Positions 36,553 through 44,687 of a DNA stretch of 62,011 nt are shown piece after piece. The notes under the pieces were generated by a model that was given only the letters and a program-made list of their open reading frames with translations, was not told where the DNA came from and searched no databases. The DNA comes from Bradyrhizobiaceae bacterium. Its GTDB lineage: Bacteria; Pseudomonadota; Alphaproteobacteria; Rhizobiales; Xanthobacteraceae. The first letter of the stretch is position 1. Each line of letters opens with the position of its first letter. The translations under genes and the position numbers were made by a program. The stretch is taken from contig CANKHJ010000005.1 in the NCBI GenBank assembly GCA_947481635.1, positions 1 through 62,011 of the forward strand. The letters run 5' to 3'.

Positions 36553-37497
36553 CTAAAAAATCGCGTCCAGCACCAGCGCGGCGAACAGGATCAGACCCGC
36601 GTCGCGATTCGACTTGAACAACGCGAGGCACAGCGCCGGATCGTCGATATCCAGGCGCCAGACCTGCCACGCAAGATGCGCCGCGAAGGCGCCAAGCCCG
36701 ATCGCGAAAATCCAGCCAGCGCCCGCGCTCCACCCGGCCAAGCCGATCAGCACCACGGCGAGAGTGAAAAACAGCGCAAGCATCGGCTTGGTGTTGGCGC
36801 CGAACAGTCGCGCGGTGGACTTCACGCCGATCAAGGCGTCGTCCTCGCGATCCTGATGCGCATACATGGTGTCATAGGCGATCACCCAGGCGATCGAGCC
36901 GGCATAGAGCAGATAGGCTGGCGCATCGAGGCGGCCGAAGAATGCCGCCCATCCCATCAGCGCGCCCCACGAGAAGGCGAGGCCGAGCACGACCTGCGGC
37001 CAATAAGTGAAACGCTTGGCGAAAGGATAGGCCGCGACGATGACCAGCGAGGCAATGCCGGCGCCGATCGCGAAGCCGTTGAACTGCAGCAGCACGATCA
37101 AACCGACCAGCGCCTGCAATCCGAGGAAAACGAACGCCGCCTTGACGCTCACCTGCCCCGACGGGATCGGTCGCGAGCGGGTGCGCTCCACCAGCGCGTC
37201 GAGGTCCCGGTCGGCGATGTCGTTCCAGGTGCAGCCGGCGCCGCGCATGACGACGGTGCCGATGGCGAACAGAACGATGTGCCAGAAATTCGGCTTTGTG
37301 CCGGCGGCGACGGCGGCCAGCGCGGCAGACCACCAGCATGGCAGCAGCAGCAGCCAGGAGCCGATCGGCCGGTCAGCCCGCGCGAGGCGCAGATACGGCC
37401 GGGTCCAGGCCGGAGCGAGCCCGTCGACCCAATTGCCGGTCGAGTCCGCGACAGAGCCGTCGGCCCGTCGTCCGGCCTCTGCGGCCGGACCGGTCAT
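36553..37497 (-). CDS. ubiA: 4-hydroxybenzoate polyprenyltransferase
   Basis: Attaches the polyprenyl tail to 4-hydroxybenzoate in ubiquinone synthesis, in the inner membrane. The 314-residue protein has about eight membrane helices and both Asp-rich motifs: NDIADRDLDALVERTRSRPI and AYDTMYAHQDREDD. Its ATG overlaps the stop of the upstream secreted-protein gene (ATGA). Confidence 0.95.
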   Translation of the reverse strand: MTGPAAEAGRRADGSVADSTGNWVDGLAPAWTRPYLRLARADRPIGSWLLLLPCWWSAALAAVAAGTKPNFWHIVLFAIGTVVMRGAGCTWNDIADRDLDALVERTRSRPIPSGQVSVKAAFVFLGLQALVGLIVLLQFNGFAIGAGIASLVIVAAYPFAKRFTYWPQVVLGLAFSWGALMGWAAFFGRLDAPAYLLYAGSIAWVIAYDTMYAHQDREDDALIGVKSTARLFGANTKPMLALFFTLAVVLIGLAGWSAGAGWIFAIGLGAFAAHLAWQVWRLDIDDPALCLALFKSNRDAGLILFAALVLDAIF

Positions 37498-38162
37498 CGC
37501 GTGACGGGATTGCCGGAGAGGGTGTCGAGCGCCCCGCCCCGCCCGGTGCGGGTGCTGCTGGAATCCGGCACGCGGTTGGTGCCGAGCACCTCACCGAGCG
37601 TCGGCGCCTTGGGCGCCGGCGGCCCGGCTGCGGCGTTGCAGGCATTGGTGCGGACCTGCAGCGTCCGCTTCTGGCTGGCCTTCAAGCTGGGCAAGGCGTC
37701 GGGCGGGAAGCCGCAGGTCGATCCGTTGGCTTCAATGAATTTGATCATCTTGGTTTCGGATTCGGCGTAGGTCTTCACCAGGCCGCAGACCTCGCCCGGG
37801 GTTGCCTTGCGCTGGATCGCGGCCTGGATCGCACCACCGCGCTTTTCGCGCTCCTGATGCAGCGTCATGACCTCCTGGCACTTGGCCGGCGGCCCGCCCG
37901 CGGGGGCGCCACCGGGGCCCGGAAAGCCGCCCGGACTGGCCTGGAAGCCGCCGGGCTGTTGCTGGGGCGGCGGCGCAAAGGCCTGTCCCGGAGCCGGGAA
38001 ATTGCCCTGCGTCTGTTGCTGCTGCTGCTGGGCCTGCGCGGGCGGAGGCGGCGCGATGGATTGGCCGGGGGCCGGGAAATTCTGCCCCTGGGCAGCCGAT
38101 AGGCCAACCAGGATCAACAGAAAGGCGGCTGGAACGCGGCGGTCGGTCACTGTGTGCTTCAT
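37494..38162 (-). CDS. Pro/Gln-rich secreted protein with NFPAPGQ repeats
   Basis: A 222-residue exported protein of unknown function. The start MKHTVTDRRVPAAFLL leads a signal peptide ending near SAAQGQ. Two repeats, NFPAPGQSIAPPP and NFPAPGQAFAPPP, flank a Gln tract, followed by a Gly/Pro region. A compact C-terminal domain carries three spaced Cys (KCQEVM, EVCGLV, STCGFP) and a fourth (TNACNA), likely disulfide-bonded in the periplasm. The tail is disordered. The stop overlaps the ubiA start, so the two are translationally coupled, but no shared role is obvious. Confidence 0.75.
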   Translation of the reverse strand: MKHTVTDRRVPAAFLLILVGLSAAQGQNFPAPGQSIAPPPPAQAQQQQQQTQGNFPAPGQAFAPPPQQQPGGFQASPGGFPGPGGAPAGGPPAKCQEVMTLHQEREKRGGAIQAAIQRKATPGEVCGLVKTYAESETKMIKFIEANGSTCGFPPDALPSLKASQKRTLQVRTNACNAAAGPPAPKAPTLGEVLGTNRVPDSSSTRTGRGGALDTLSGNPVTR

Positions 38163-38294
38163 CCCCTCAAGGGTCCGTCGCCGATCAAGTCGGCGTTTCA
38201 CCGGTGTGGTGATCGACACTTTAGCGCCGGTATATTATCAACCAGTTGAATCCGGCGAGAACGCGGCAAACGCCCGAACCGGCCCCTGTACCTG

Positions 38295-39032
38295 ATGGCC
38301 CGCACCGACTTCCGGACCCCCCGCCTGTTCGTCGATACCGCCCTTGGCCTTGGGGCCGCGGTAGCGATCGACAAGCCACAGGCCAATTACCTGCTTAACG
38401 TGCTGCGGCTGCGCGACGGCGACGCGGTGCTGGTGTTCAACGGCCGCGACGGCGAATGGCGTAGCACGATTGCCGGCGGAAAGCGCCACGCGACCCTCGC
38501 CCTGACCGAGCAGACACGCCCCCAAATCCCGGCCCCCGACCTGCATTACCTGTTCGCGCCGCTGAAACATGCCCGGCTGGACTACATGGTCCAGAAGGCG
38601 GTCGAGATGGGTGTCTCGCGGCTGGCCCCGGTGGTGACCCGCCATACCCAGGTGGCGCGGGTCAATCTCGACCGGATGCGCGCCAATGTGGTCGAGGCGG
38701 CCGAGCAATGCGGCATCCTGGCGCTGCCGGACATCGTCGAGCCGGCCAGCCTGGACAAGGCGCTGGCGGCCCGCGACCCGGCTCGGCTGCTGATCTTCTG
38801 CGACGAGGAGGCGGAGCTTCAGGACCCGGCGGCGGCGCTCGCGGCGCATCCGAAGGGGCCGCTGGCGGTGCTGGTAGGACCGGAGGGAGGCTTTGCCGAG
38901 GACGAGCGGACGGCGCTGCTGCGCCAGCCCAATGTGCTGCGGATCGCGCTCGGCCCGCGCATCCTGCGCGCCGATACCGCCGCCGTCGCCGCGCTGACCA
39001 TGGTGCAGGCGGTGCTGGGCGACTGGCACTAA
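38295..39032 (+). CDS. rsmE: 16S rRNA (uracil-1498-N3)-methyltransferase
   Basis: Methylates U1498 of 16S rRNA. The 245-residue SPOUT enzyme has an N-terminal PUA-like domain (NYLLNVLRLRDGD) and the knotted C-terminal site with LVGPEGGFAEDE and RIALGPRILRADTA. The start ATG opens MARTDFRTPRLFVD. It is divergent from the secreted-protein/ubiA pair. Confidence 0.95.
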   Translation: MARTDFRTPRLFVDTALGLGAAVAIDKPQANYLLNVLRLRDGDAVLVFNGRDGEWRSTIAGGKRHATLALTEQTRPQIPAPDLHYLFAPLKHARLDYMVQKAVEMGVSRLAPVVTRHTQVARVNLDRMRANVVEAAEQCGILALPDIVEPASLDKALAARDPARLLIFCDEEAELQDPAAALAAHPKGPLAVLVGPEGGFAEDERTALLRQPNVLRIALGPRILRADTAAVAALTMVQAVLGDWH

Positions 39033-39164
39033 CCGCGATCATGCTGTTTTAACCACAGCATCGGCCCCACCGGGGCGTTGCCGGGGCTGTTAAGGGCTTC
39101 CCGGCATAGTCATCGAATAACAGACGGCGCCATGCTAAAGCGCCGCCCCGAACAGGCGTTGGCG

Positions 39165-40328
39165 ATGAGTGGATCAGATCAAACCGGCGGAACCGGACAA
39201 GACGCGCGTGCGGAGGCGCTGGTCGCCTCCTACGAGCGCGCCGGCTATCTGCGCGTCACGCCAGCCATCCTGCAGCCGGCCGAGCCGTTCCTCGATCTGT
39301 CCGGGGAAGACATCCGCAAGCGGATGTATCTGACCACCGACCCCGCCGGCCATGAATTATGCCTGCGGCCCGACCTCACCATTCCGGTCTCGCGCGACTA
39401 CCTCGCCTCACCCGCCGCCGGACAGCCGGCTGGATTCTGCTACCTCGGCCCGGTGTTCCGCCACCGGGACAACGGCGCGGCCGAATTCCTCCAGGCCGGC
39501 ATCGAATCCTTTGGGCGCGGCGACACCGCCGCTGCCGATGCCGAGATGCTGGCGCTCGGGCTTGAGACCACCAGCCACTACGGCATCGAGAGCGCGGAGA
39601 TCCGTCTCGGCGACGTCGGGCTGTTTTCCGCACTGATCGCGGCGCTCGATCTCGCGCCGGCGTGGAAGCGCCGCTTGGTGAAGGACTTCAACCGCAAGAC
39701 CAGCCTGGCGCATGACCTCGAACAGCTCACCGTCAGCGCCAAGCGCACGCCGCCGGATTATCAGGGCGTGCTCGCGGCACTCGCTGGCTCAGACCCGAAG
39801 GCGGCGCATGCGCTGGTGACGGATCTTCTGTCGATCGCCGGCATCAATGCCGTTGGTGGACGCTCGGTCGGCGAGATCGCCGACCGTTTCCTCGAACAGG
39901 CGGCGCTCGGCGCGGCGACCTCGCTGCCGCAGGAGACCCGCGCATTGATCGAACGCTTCCTCGCGATCTCCGGCGATCCCGACACCGCGGCCACCGAATT
40001 GCGCGCGCTCGCGCTAGACGCGCGCATCACGCTCGATGCGGCGCTCGATCTGTTCGAAAGCCGCGCCGGATTCCTCGCCGCGCGCGGTGTCGATGTGGCG
40101 CGCATCCGCTTCGCCACCGCGTTCGGACGCGGCCTCGACTATTACACCGGCTGCGTATTCGAACTGCATGAGGCGGGCTCGCAGAACGGACCGCTGGTGG
40201 CGGGCGGCCGTTACGACGGTCTGCTGCAACGGCTCGGCGGCGCCAAAGCGATTGGCGCTAGACCTATTCCTGCGGTCGGCTTCGCGGTATGGATCGAACG
40301 GCTGGGCCAGCTCGGAGGCGCGGCATGA
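39165..40328 (+). CDS. hisZ: ATP phosphoribosyltransferase regulatory subunit
   Basis: A catalytically inactive HisRS paralogue that activates HisG and senses histidine. The 387-residue product (from MSGSDQTGG) keeps class II synthetase-like blocks: [58 protein letters not shown] and [13 protein letters not shown]. An upstream in-frame ATG at 39132 would add 11 residues; the shorter form is nearer the family length I know. Its stop overlaps the hisG start (ATGA). Confidence 0.93.
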   Translation: MSGSDQTGGTGQDARAEALVASYERAGYLRVTPAILQPAEPFLDLSGEDIRKRMYLTTDPAGHELCLRPDLTIPVSRDYLASPAAGQPAGFCYLGPVFRHRDNGAAEFLQAGIESFGRGDTAAADAEMLALGLETTSHYGIESAEIRLGDVGLFSALIAALDLAPAWKRRLVKDFNRKTSLAHDLEQLTVSAKRTPPDYQGVLAALAGSDPKAAHALVTDLLSIAGINAVGGRSVGEIADRFLEQAALGAATSLPQETRALIERFLAISGDPDTAATELRALALDARITLDAALDLFESRAGFLAARGVDVARIRFATAFGRGLDYYTGCVFELHEAGSQNGPLVAGGRYDGLLQRLGGAKAIGARPIPAVGFAVWIERLGQLGGAA

Positions 40329-41299
40329 GCGCGCCCTTTATCATCACCGTGCCGTCCAAGGGACGGCTGCAGGAAAACGCGGAAAGCTTCTTCGCCCGCG
40401 CCGGGCTCAATCTGGTCAAGCAGGGCGGCGCGCGCGATTATCGCGGCGCGATCGCCGGACTCGACAATGTCGAGGTGGCCTATCTCTCGGCGTCCGAAAT
40501 CACGTCCCAGCTCGCGCAGGGCGCGGCGCATCTCGGCATTACCGGCGAAGATCTGGTGCGCGAGATGATCGCCGATGCCGATGCGCGCGTCGTGATGATC
40601 GACGGCCTCGGCTTCGGCAATGCCAATGTCGTGGTAGCGGTGCCGCAGGCCTGGATCGATGTTCAATCGATGGCCGACCTCGACGATGTCGCGACCGCAT
40701 TCCGGCTCAAGCGCGATCGCAAGCTGCGGGTTGCGACCAAATATGTGCACCTGACGCGCGCGTTCTTCTCGGCGCATGGCATCATCGATTACCGCATCGT
40801 CGAAAGCAGCGGCGCGACCGAGGCCGCACCGGCGGCGGGCACCGCGGAGCTGATCGTCGACATCACCACCACCGGCGCAACGCTCGCCGCGAACGGCCTC
40901 AAGATCGTCGATGACGGCGTGATCCTGCGCTCGCAGGCCAATCTCGTCGCTTCACGCGGCGCGAATTGGGACGCCGCCGCGCGTGACACCGCGCGGATGA
41001 TTCTGGACCGCATCGCGGCGCAGGCGCGCGCGCGCGCCTTCCGCGAGGTGCGCACCCGCTTCGCCGGCTGCGATGACGCCTTATTGGCGCAAGCCAAGGA
41101 GAGCTACGGCGTCGAGACGCCCTTCGGTGGTCCGACCTCGTCAGGCATGCTGACGCTGCATTGCCCGCCTGCGCATGTCCACGCGCTCGCCAGCTTTCTG
41201 CGCGAGAAGGGTGCACAGGCGGTATCGGTCGCGCCGCTGGAATACGTGTTCGCGCGCGACAACCCGCTATTTGCGAAGCTCGAGGCAGGGTTGGGCTGA
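40325..41299 (+). CDS. hisG: ATP phosphoribosyltransferase, extended form
   Basis: First step of histidine synthesis, condensing ATP and PRPP. The 324-residue protein has the catalytic core to about residue 232, with [27 protein letters not shown] and the PRPP loop [19 protein letters not shown]. An extra C-terminal segment (about 240-324: [20 protein letters not shown] ... [11 protein letters not shown]) resembles in position and length the regulatory domain of long-form HisG. HisZ-dependent HisG enzymes are normally short (about 210-230), so the combination with hisZ is unusual outside the Bradyrhizobium group. Confidence 0.94.
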   Translation: MSAPFIITVPSKGRLQENAESFFARAGLNLVKQGGARDYRGAIAGLDNVEVAYLSASEITSQLAQGAAHLGITGEDLVREMIADADARVVMIDGLGFGNANVVVAVPQAWIDVQSMADLDDVATAFRLKRDRKLRVATKYVHLTRAFFSAHGIIDYRIVESSGATEAAPAAGTAELIVDITTTGATLAANGLKIVDDGVILRSQANLVASRGANWDAAARDTARMILDRIAAQARARAFREVRTRFAGCDDALLAQAKESYGVETPFGGPTSSGMLTLHCPPAHVHALASFLREKGAQAVSVAPLEYVFARDNPLFAKLEAGLG

Positions 41300-41318
41300 G
41301 GCCTCGCGCGTGTCGGCG

Positions 41319-41768
41319 CTAGCGCTTCCGGAACACCACGAAGTTGGTGATCGAGAAATTCACGACGAAGCTCACCAGGATCGCACAGGCCTTGGCGACC
41401 CAGACCGGGGCTTCGAGGGACTGCGCGACGAACAGCAGCGTGCTGGTATTGGCGACCAGCCCAACAAGCCCCGACAACACGAAGGCGCCATAGGACGCGA
41501 GCCGCAGCTTGCGTCCCGATTCGGCGGCGAAGGTGGTGTAGGAATTGAGGGTGTAGGAGCAGGTCACGCCAGCCATCCAGGCCAGCACATTGGCCACGAT
41601 CAGCGAATCGACGACGAAGGCATAGGCAAGGAAAAACACGCTGGCATCGACCAGCGTATTGATCACCCCCACCGCCGCGAAGCTCACCGCTTTCAGCGCA
41701 ATGGCGCGCTCCTCCCAGGCATTGGCGAGGTAGTCGGCAAATGGCTGGAGCGGGCGGGGAAGCGACAT
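41319..41768 (-). CDS. GtrA family membrane protein
   Basis: A 149-residue inner-membrane protein with four predicted helices (LKAVSFAAVGVINTLVDASV, IVANVLAWMAGVTCSYTLNS, and two more) ending in SITNFVVFRKR, the standard GtrA C-terminus. GtrA-type proteins are thought to flip or position polyprenyl-phosphate sugars. It is divergent from a GT2 enzyme that would make such a lipid-linked sugar. Start taken at MSLPRPLQPFADYL; an ATG six codons upstream is also possible. Further upstream extension is excluded by loss of conservation. Confidence 0.88.
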   Translation of the reverse strand: MSLPRPLQPFADYLANAWEERAIALKAVSFAAVGVINTLVDASVFFLAYAFVVDSLIVANVLAWMAGVTCSYTLNSYTTFAAESGRKLRLASYGAFVLSGLVGLVANTSTLLFVAQSLEAPVWVAKACAILVSFVVNFSITNFVVFRKR

Positions 41769-41851
41769 CGCGGCCCCGCTTAGCATGCCGGGCACGACGC
41801 GCCAGTGAAATCGTCGGATTTTGCCGAAACACCAAACGTGACTATATTCGC

Positions 41852-41880
41852 TGACAATCTTCTTGAATCGAAGATTGTCA
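41852..41880. promoter_or_regulatory. Perfect 11-bp inverted repeat between gtrA and the GT2 gene
   Basis: TGACAATCTTC (41852-41862) and GAAGATTGTCA (41870-41880) are exact reverse complements separated by 7 bases. The element lies 15 bp before the GTG start of the GT2 gene and about 85 bp before the divergent gtrA start. It could be an operator for both genes or an mRNA hairpin over the GT2 leader. It has no T-tract, so it is not a simple terminator. Confidence 0.6.
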
Positions 41881-41895
41881 ACCGAAGGCAGTCGA

Positions 41896-42939
41896 GTGAC
41901 GGACATCAGCGAGCGGCAGGGCAATTCGGGCACGGCGGACGCCGGGCGGCTCGGCCTGTCCATTGTCGTGCCGGTACATAACGAGGCGGCCGGGCTGGTG
42001 TTGTTCCATGCGCGCCTCGCCGAGATCGCCAAGCGTTTGAAGGCGTCGCGCGGCCTCGCGGTCGAGATCGTCTATGTCGACGACGGCAGCCGCGACGACA
42101 GCTACGCGATCGCGTGCAGCCTGCCGGCCGACGCCGTGGATGTGCAGACGGTGTCGTTGTCACGCAATTTCGGCAAAGAGGCGGCGTTGCTCGCCGGCCT
42201 CGATCACGCGCGCCAGCCGGCCGTGATGTTCATGGACGGCGACGGCCAGCATCCGCCGGCGCTGATCGAGACCCTGGTCGGGCATTGGCTCGATGGCGGC
42301 TATGACGTGGTCTACACCGCCAAGGCCAGCCGCTCGAACGAGTCGTGGACCTTGCGCATGAGCGTGAGGGCGTTCTACGCCGCGATCAATTGGGGCGCCC
42401 GCCAGAAAATTCCAGAAGATGCCGGCGACTTCCGCCTGCTCTCGCCGCGCGCGACCGCGGCATTGCGCCGGCTGCCGGAGCGCAACCGCTTCTTCAAGGG
42501 ACTCGCGAGCTGGATCGGCTTCCGCCAGATCCGCGTCGATTATGAACCGGCGAAGCGCACCCACGGCAAGTCGACGTGGAACTTCCGTTCGCTGATGGGC
42601 CTGTCGATCGAAGGGCTGACGTCATTCTCGGTTGCGCCGCTGCGACTTGCGAGTTTGCTCGGATTGCTTCTCGCCTTCGGTGCGTTCCTGTTCGGCGTGC
42701 AGATTCTGATCGAGACCGTCATCTATGGCCAGTCAGTGCCAGGTTATCCGTCAGTGGTGGTCGGCCTGATGGTGATCGGCGGCGTACAGCTGATCATGAT
42801 CGGGATCATGGGCGAATATATCGGCAAGATTCTCTCCGAGCTGAAAGGCCGGCCGGTCTATTTCGTCGCCGAGCACGGCATGAAGTCGGCGGATAAATCC
42901 GCGCAACAGGACCCGCCCTCACGCGCCGCCGCCGAATGA
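41896..42939 (+). CDS. GT2 family polyprenyl-phosphate glycosyltransferase
   Basis: A 347-residue membrane-anchored enzyme resembling ArnC/GtrB/DPM1: it transfers a sugar from a nucleotide donor to polyprenyl phosphate on the cytoplasmic face. Motifs are VPVHNEAAG, VYVDDGSRDDS, MDGDGQHPP, AGDFRLLSPRA and RTHGKSTWNF. Two C-terminal membrane helices follow (LASLLGLLLAFGAFLFGVQI and the VVVGLMVIGGVQLIMIGIMG region). GTG at 41896 has AAGG 7 bases upstream; a TTG at 41863 lies inside the inverted repeat and is unlikely. ATGA-coupled to the next gene. Confidence 0.92.
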   Translation: MTDISERQGNSGTADAGRLGLSIVVPVHNEAAGLVLFHARLAEIAKRLKASRGLAVEIVYVDDGSRDDSYAIACSLPADAVDVQTVSLSRNFGKEAALLAGLDHARQPAVMFMDGDGQHPPALIETLVGHWLDGGYDVVYTAKASRSNESWTLRMSVRAFYAAINWGARQKIPEDAGDFRLLSPRATAALRRLPERNRFFKGLASWIGFRQIRVDYEPAKRTHGKSTWNFRSLMGLSIEGLTSFSVAPLRLASLLGLLLAFGAFLFGVQILIETVIYGQSVPGYPSVVVGLMVIGGVQLIMIGIMGEYIGKILSELKGRPVYFVAEHGMKSADKSAQQDPPSRAAAE

Positions 42940-43781
42940 GCGAATGCCGCATCTGGCTCTGCGCCGACGACTACGGCATCTCGCCCGGGGTCAATACCGG
43001 CATTCGCGACCTGATCGTGCGCGGTCGGCTCAACGCGACATCGGTGATGGTCGCCGCGCCGAGCTTCGATAAGTCGGAAGCCGCCGCGCTCGCCATGCTC
43101 AATGCTGGCAGCGACCGGCGCGTCGCGGTCGGGCTGCATGTGACGTTGACCGGACCATTCAAGCCGCTGAGCCACGGATTTCGCCCACTGCGCGATGGCG
43201 TATTCCTGCCGGTGGATGATCTGCTCAAGCGCGCACTGCTCTGGCGACTGGACCGCGACGTTTATGCGCTCGAGATCGCGACCCAGATCAAGCTGTTCGT
43301 CGAGCGCTTCGGCCGCGCGCCGGATTTCATCGACGGACATCAGCACGTGCAGTTATTTCCCGTGATCCGCGACGCGTTCATCGACGTGGTGCGGCAGGCC
43401 GCGCCGGAGGCCTGGGTGCGCCAATGCGGGCGCGTCGTGCCGCTCAATCGCCGCCTCGGCGACCGCAAGGCGCTGGTGCTCGACTGGCTGAGCCGCAAGT
43501 TTCGGCCACGGGCGGAAGCCGCGGGGTTGCGCACCAACCCAGCCTTCGCCGGCACCTATGACTTCAAGCCGGACGCGGATTTTGCTGCGCTGTTTCCCCG
43601 ATTCCTCGATTCACTGCCCGATGGCGGGCTGGTGATGTGCCATCCGGGCCTGGTCGATGCCGAATTGGTGCGGCTCGACCCCCTGACCGACCTGCGTGAG
43701 CACGAATACGCCTATTTCGGCAGCCCTGCGTTTCCTGCATTGCTCGCGCAGCAGGGCTATGCGCTGGCCGCGCCGCAATAA
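42936..43781 (+). CDS. ChbG/HpnK family polysaccharide or glycolipid deacetylase
   Basis: A 281-residue YdjC-fold metal-dependent deacetylase. The metal site blocks are LCADDYGISPGVNTGI (Asp-Asp pair), GLHVTLTGP and DGHQHVQLFPVI (two His). In hopanoid clusters HpnK removes an acetyl group from N-acetylglucosaminyl hopanoid; ChbG deacetylates chitooligosaccharides. Here it is coupled to a GT2 enzyme and close to GtrA, so its substrate is probably an N-acetylated, lipid-linked sugar made by that enzyme (inference). Confidence 0.88.
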   Translation: MSECRIWLCADDYGISPGVNTGIRDLIVRGRLNATSVMVAAPSFDKSEAAALAMLNAGSDRRVAVGLHVTLTGPFKPLSHGFRPLRDGVFLPVDDLLKRALLWRLDRDVYALEIATQIKLFVERFGRAPDFIDGHQHVQLFPVIRDAFIDVVRQAAPEAWVRQCGRVVPLNRRLGDRKALVLDWLSRKFRPRAEAAGLRTNPAFAGTYDFKPDADFAALFPRFLDSLPDGGLVMCHPGLVDAELVRLDPLTDLREHEYAYFGSPAFPALLAQQGYALAAPQ

Positions 43782-43853
43782 ATATCGGCACGGCCATTCT
43801 CCCGTCACGAAATGCTTCCTACATCCTGGGGACAGTCACCGGGAGAGGACGCC

Positions 43854-44570
43854 ATGAACCCCGACGAACGCGACCGCGTGAACGAGCTGTTCGACAAGCT
43901 GGAAACGCTCGAGCGATCGCCGCGCGAGCGTGACGCCGAACGTGTGATCGCCGAAGGCCTGCAACGCGCGCCGCACGCGGTGTATCCGCTGGTACAGACC
44001 GTGCTGGTCCAGGACGAGGCGCTGAAGCAGGCCGATGCGCGCATCCGCGAGCTCGAGACCGAGCTCGGCTATGACGCGCAGCCGCGCCGCGAAGGCGGTT
44101 TCCTCGACAACATGCGCGATGCGATCTTCGGCGCGCCGCGCCGCGGCTCGGTTCCCCCGATCCGTCCCGGCGATGCCCCGATGGGCGCGCCGCGGGTCTG
44201 GGGCAATACGTCGCAGCAACCGATGCAGCAGCAGCCACAGCAGCAAGAGCCGCAGCAAGGCGTTGGGCGCGGCAGTTCGTTTCTCGGCACCGCCGCCGCA
44301 AGCGCCGCCGGCATGATCGGCGGCTACATGCTGATGAATTCGCTCGGTGGCATGTTCGGCGGCGGCCAGGCTCATGCCGCGCATGACAGGGACTCGGCGG
44401 GCTCGGGCTCGCCCTGGGGCGGTGGCGGCGACTCATCGAATAGCGGTCTTGCGAAAGACGCCGGGCTCAATGACATGGGCGGCAGTGGCGAGCGGCGCGG
44501 ATTTTTCGACAGCGACGCTGGCCAAGGCGGCGATGATTTCGGTGGGGACTTCGGCGGCGGCGGGGACTGA
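43854..44570 (+). CDS. DUF2076 family protein
   Basis: A 238-residue protein starting MNPDERDRVNELFDKLETLE after GGGAGAGGACGCC. The N-terminal helical domain carries the conserved R-x-AERVI / AVYPLVQTVLVQDEALK blocks and a coiled coil. A Gln-rich stretch (about 118-137, from a CAG/CAGCAA-rich DNA tract) is followed by a Gly/Ala hydrophobic segment (TAAASAAGMIGGYMLMNSLG) and a Gly/Asp-rich acidic tail. Such proteins are periplasmic or membrane-associated ligand channels by annotation only; the function is unknown. Confidence 0.8.
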   Translation: MNPDERDRVNELFDKLETLERSPRERDAERVIAEGLQRAPHAVYPLVQTVLVQDEALKQADARIRELETELGYDAQPRREGGFLDNMRDAIFGAPRRGSVPPIRPGDAPMGAPRVWGNTSQQPMQQQPQQQEPQQGVGRGSSFLGTAAASAAGMIGGYMLMNSLGGMFGGGQAHAAHDRDSAGSGSPWGGGGDSSNSGLAKDAGLNDMGGSGERRGFFDSDAGQGGDDFGGDFGGGGD

Positions 44571-44687
44571 CCGACACTGAGGCGTCTTTCTCAGCACCCT
44601 TGCCGCGTCGAAGGCTTGGCCGGATAGTATCCGCCAGCCGATCGTGCCGGCTCCATCGAACAACAGGCGCGACGGCGGGAGGTATCC

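Noticed and set aside
39064..39076. GCCCC-ACC-GGGGC hairpin after rsmE as a terminator
   Set aside because: No T-run follows on either strand.
41863..41895. TTG start for the GT2 enzyme
   Set aside because: It lies inside the inverted repeat and lacks a ribosome site, whereas GTG 41896 has AAGG at the right distance.
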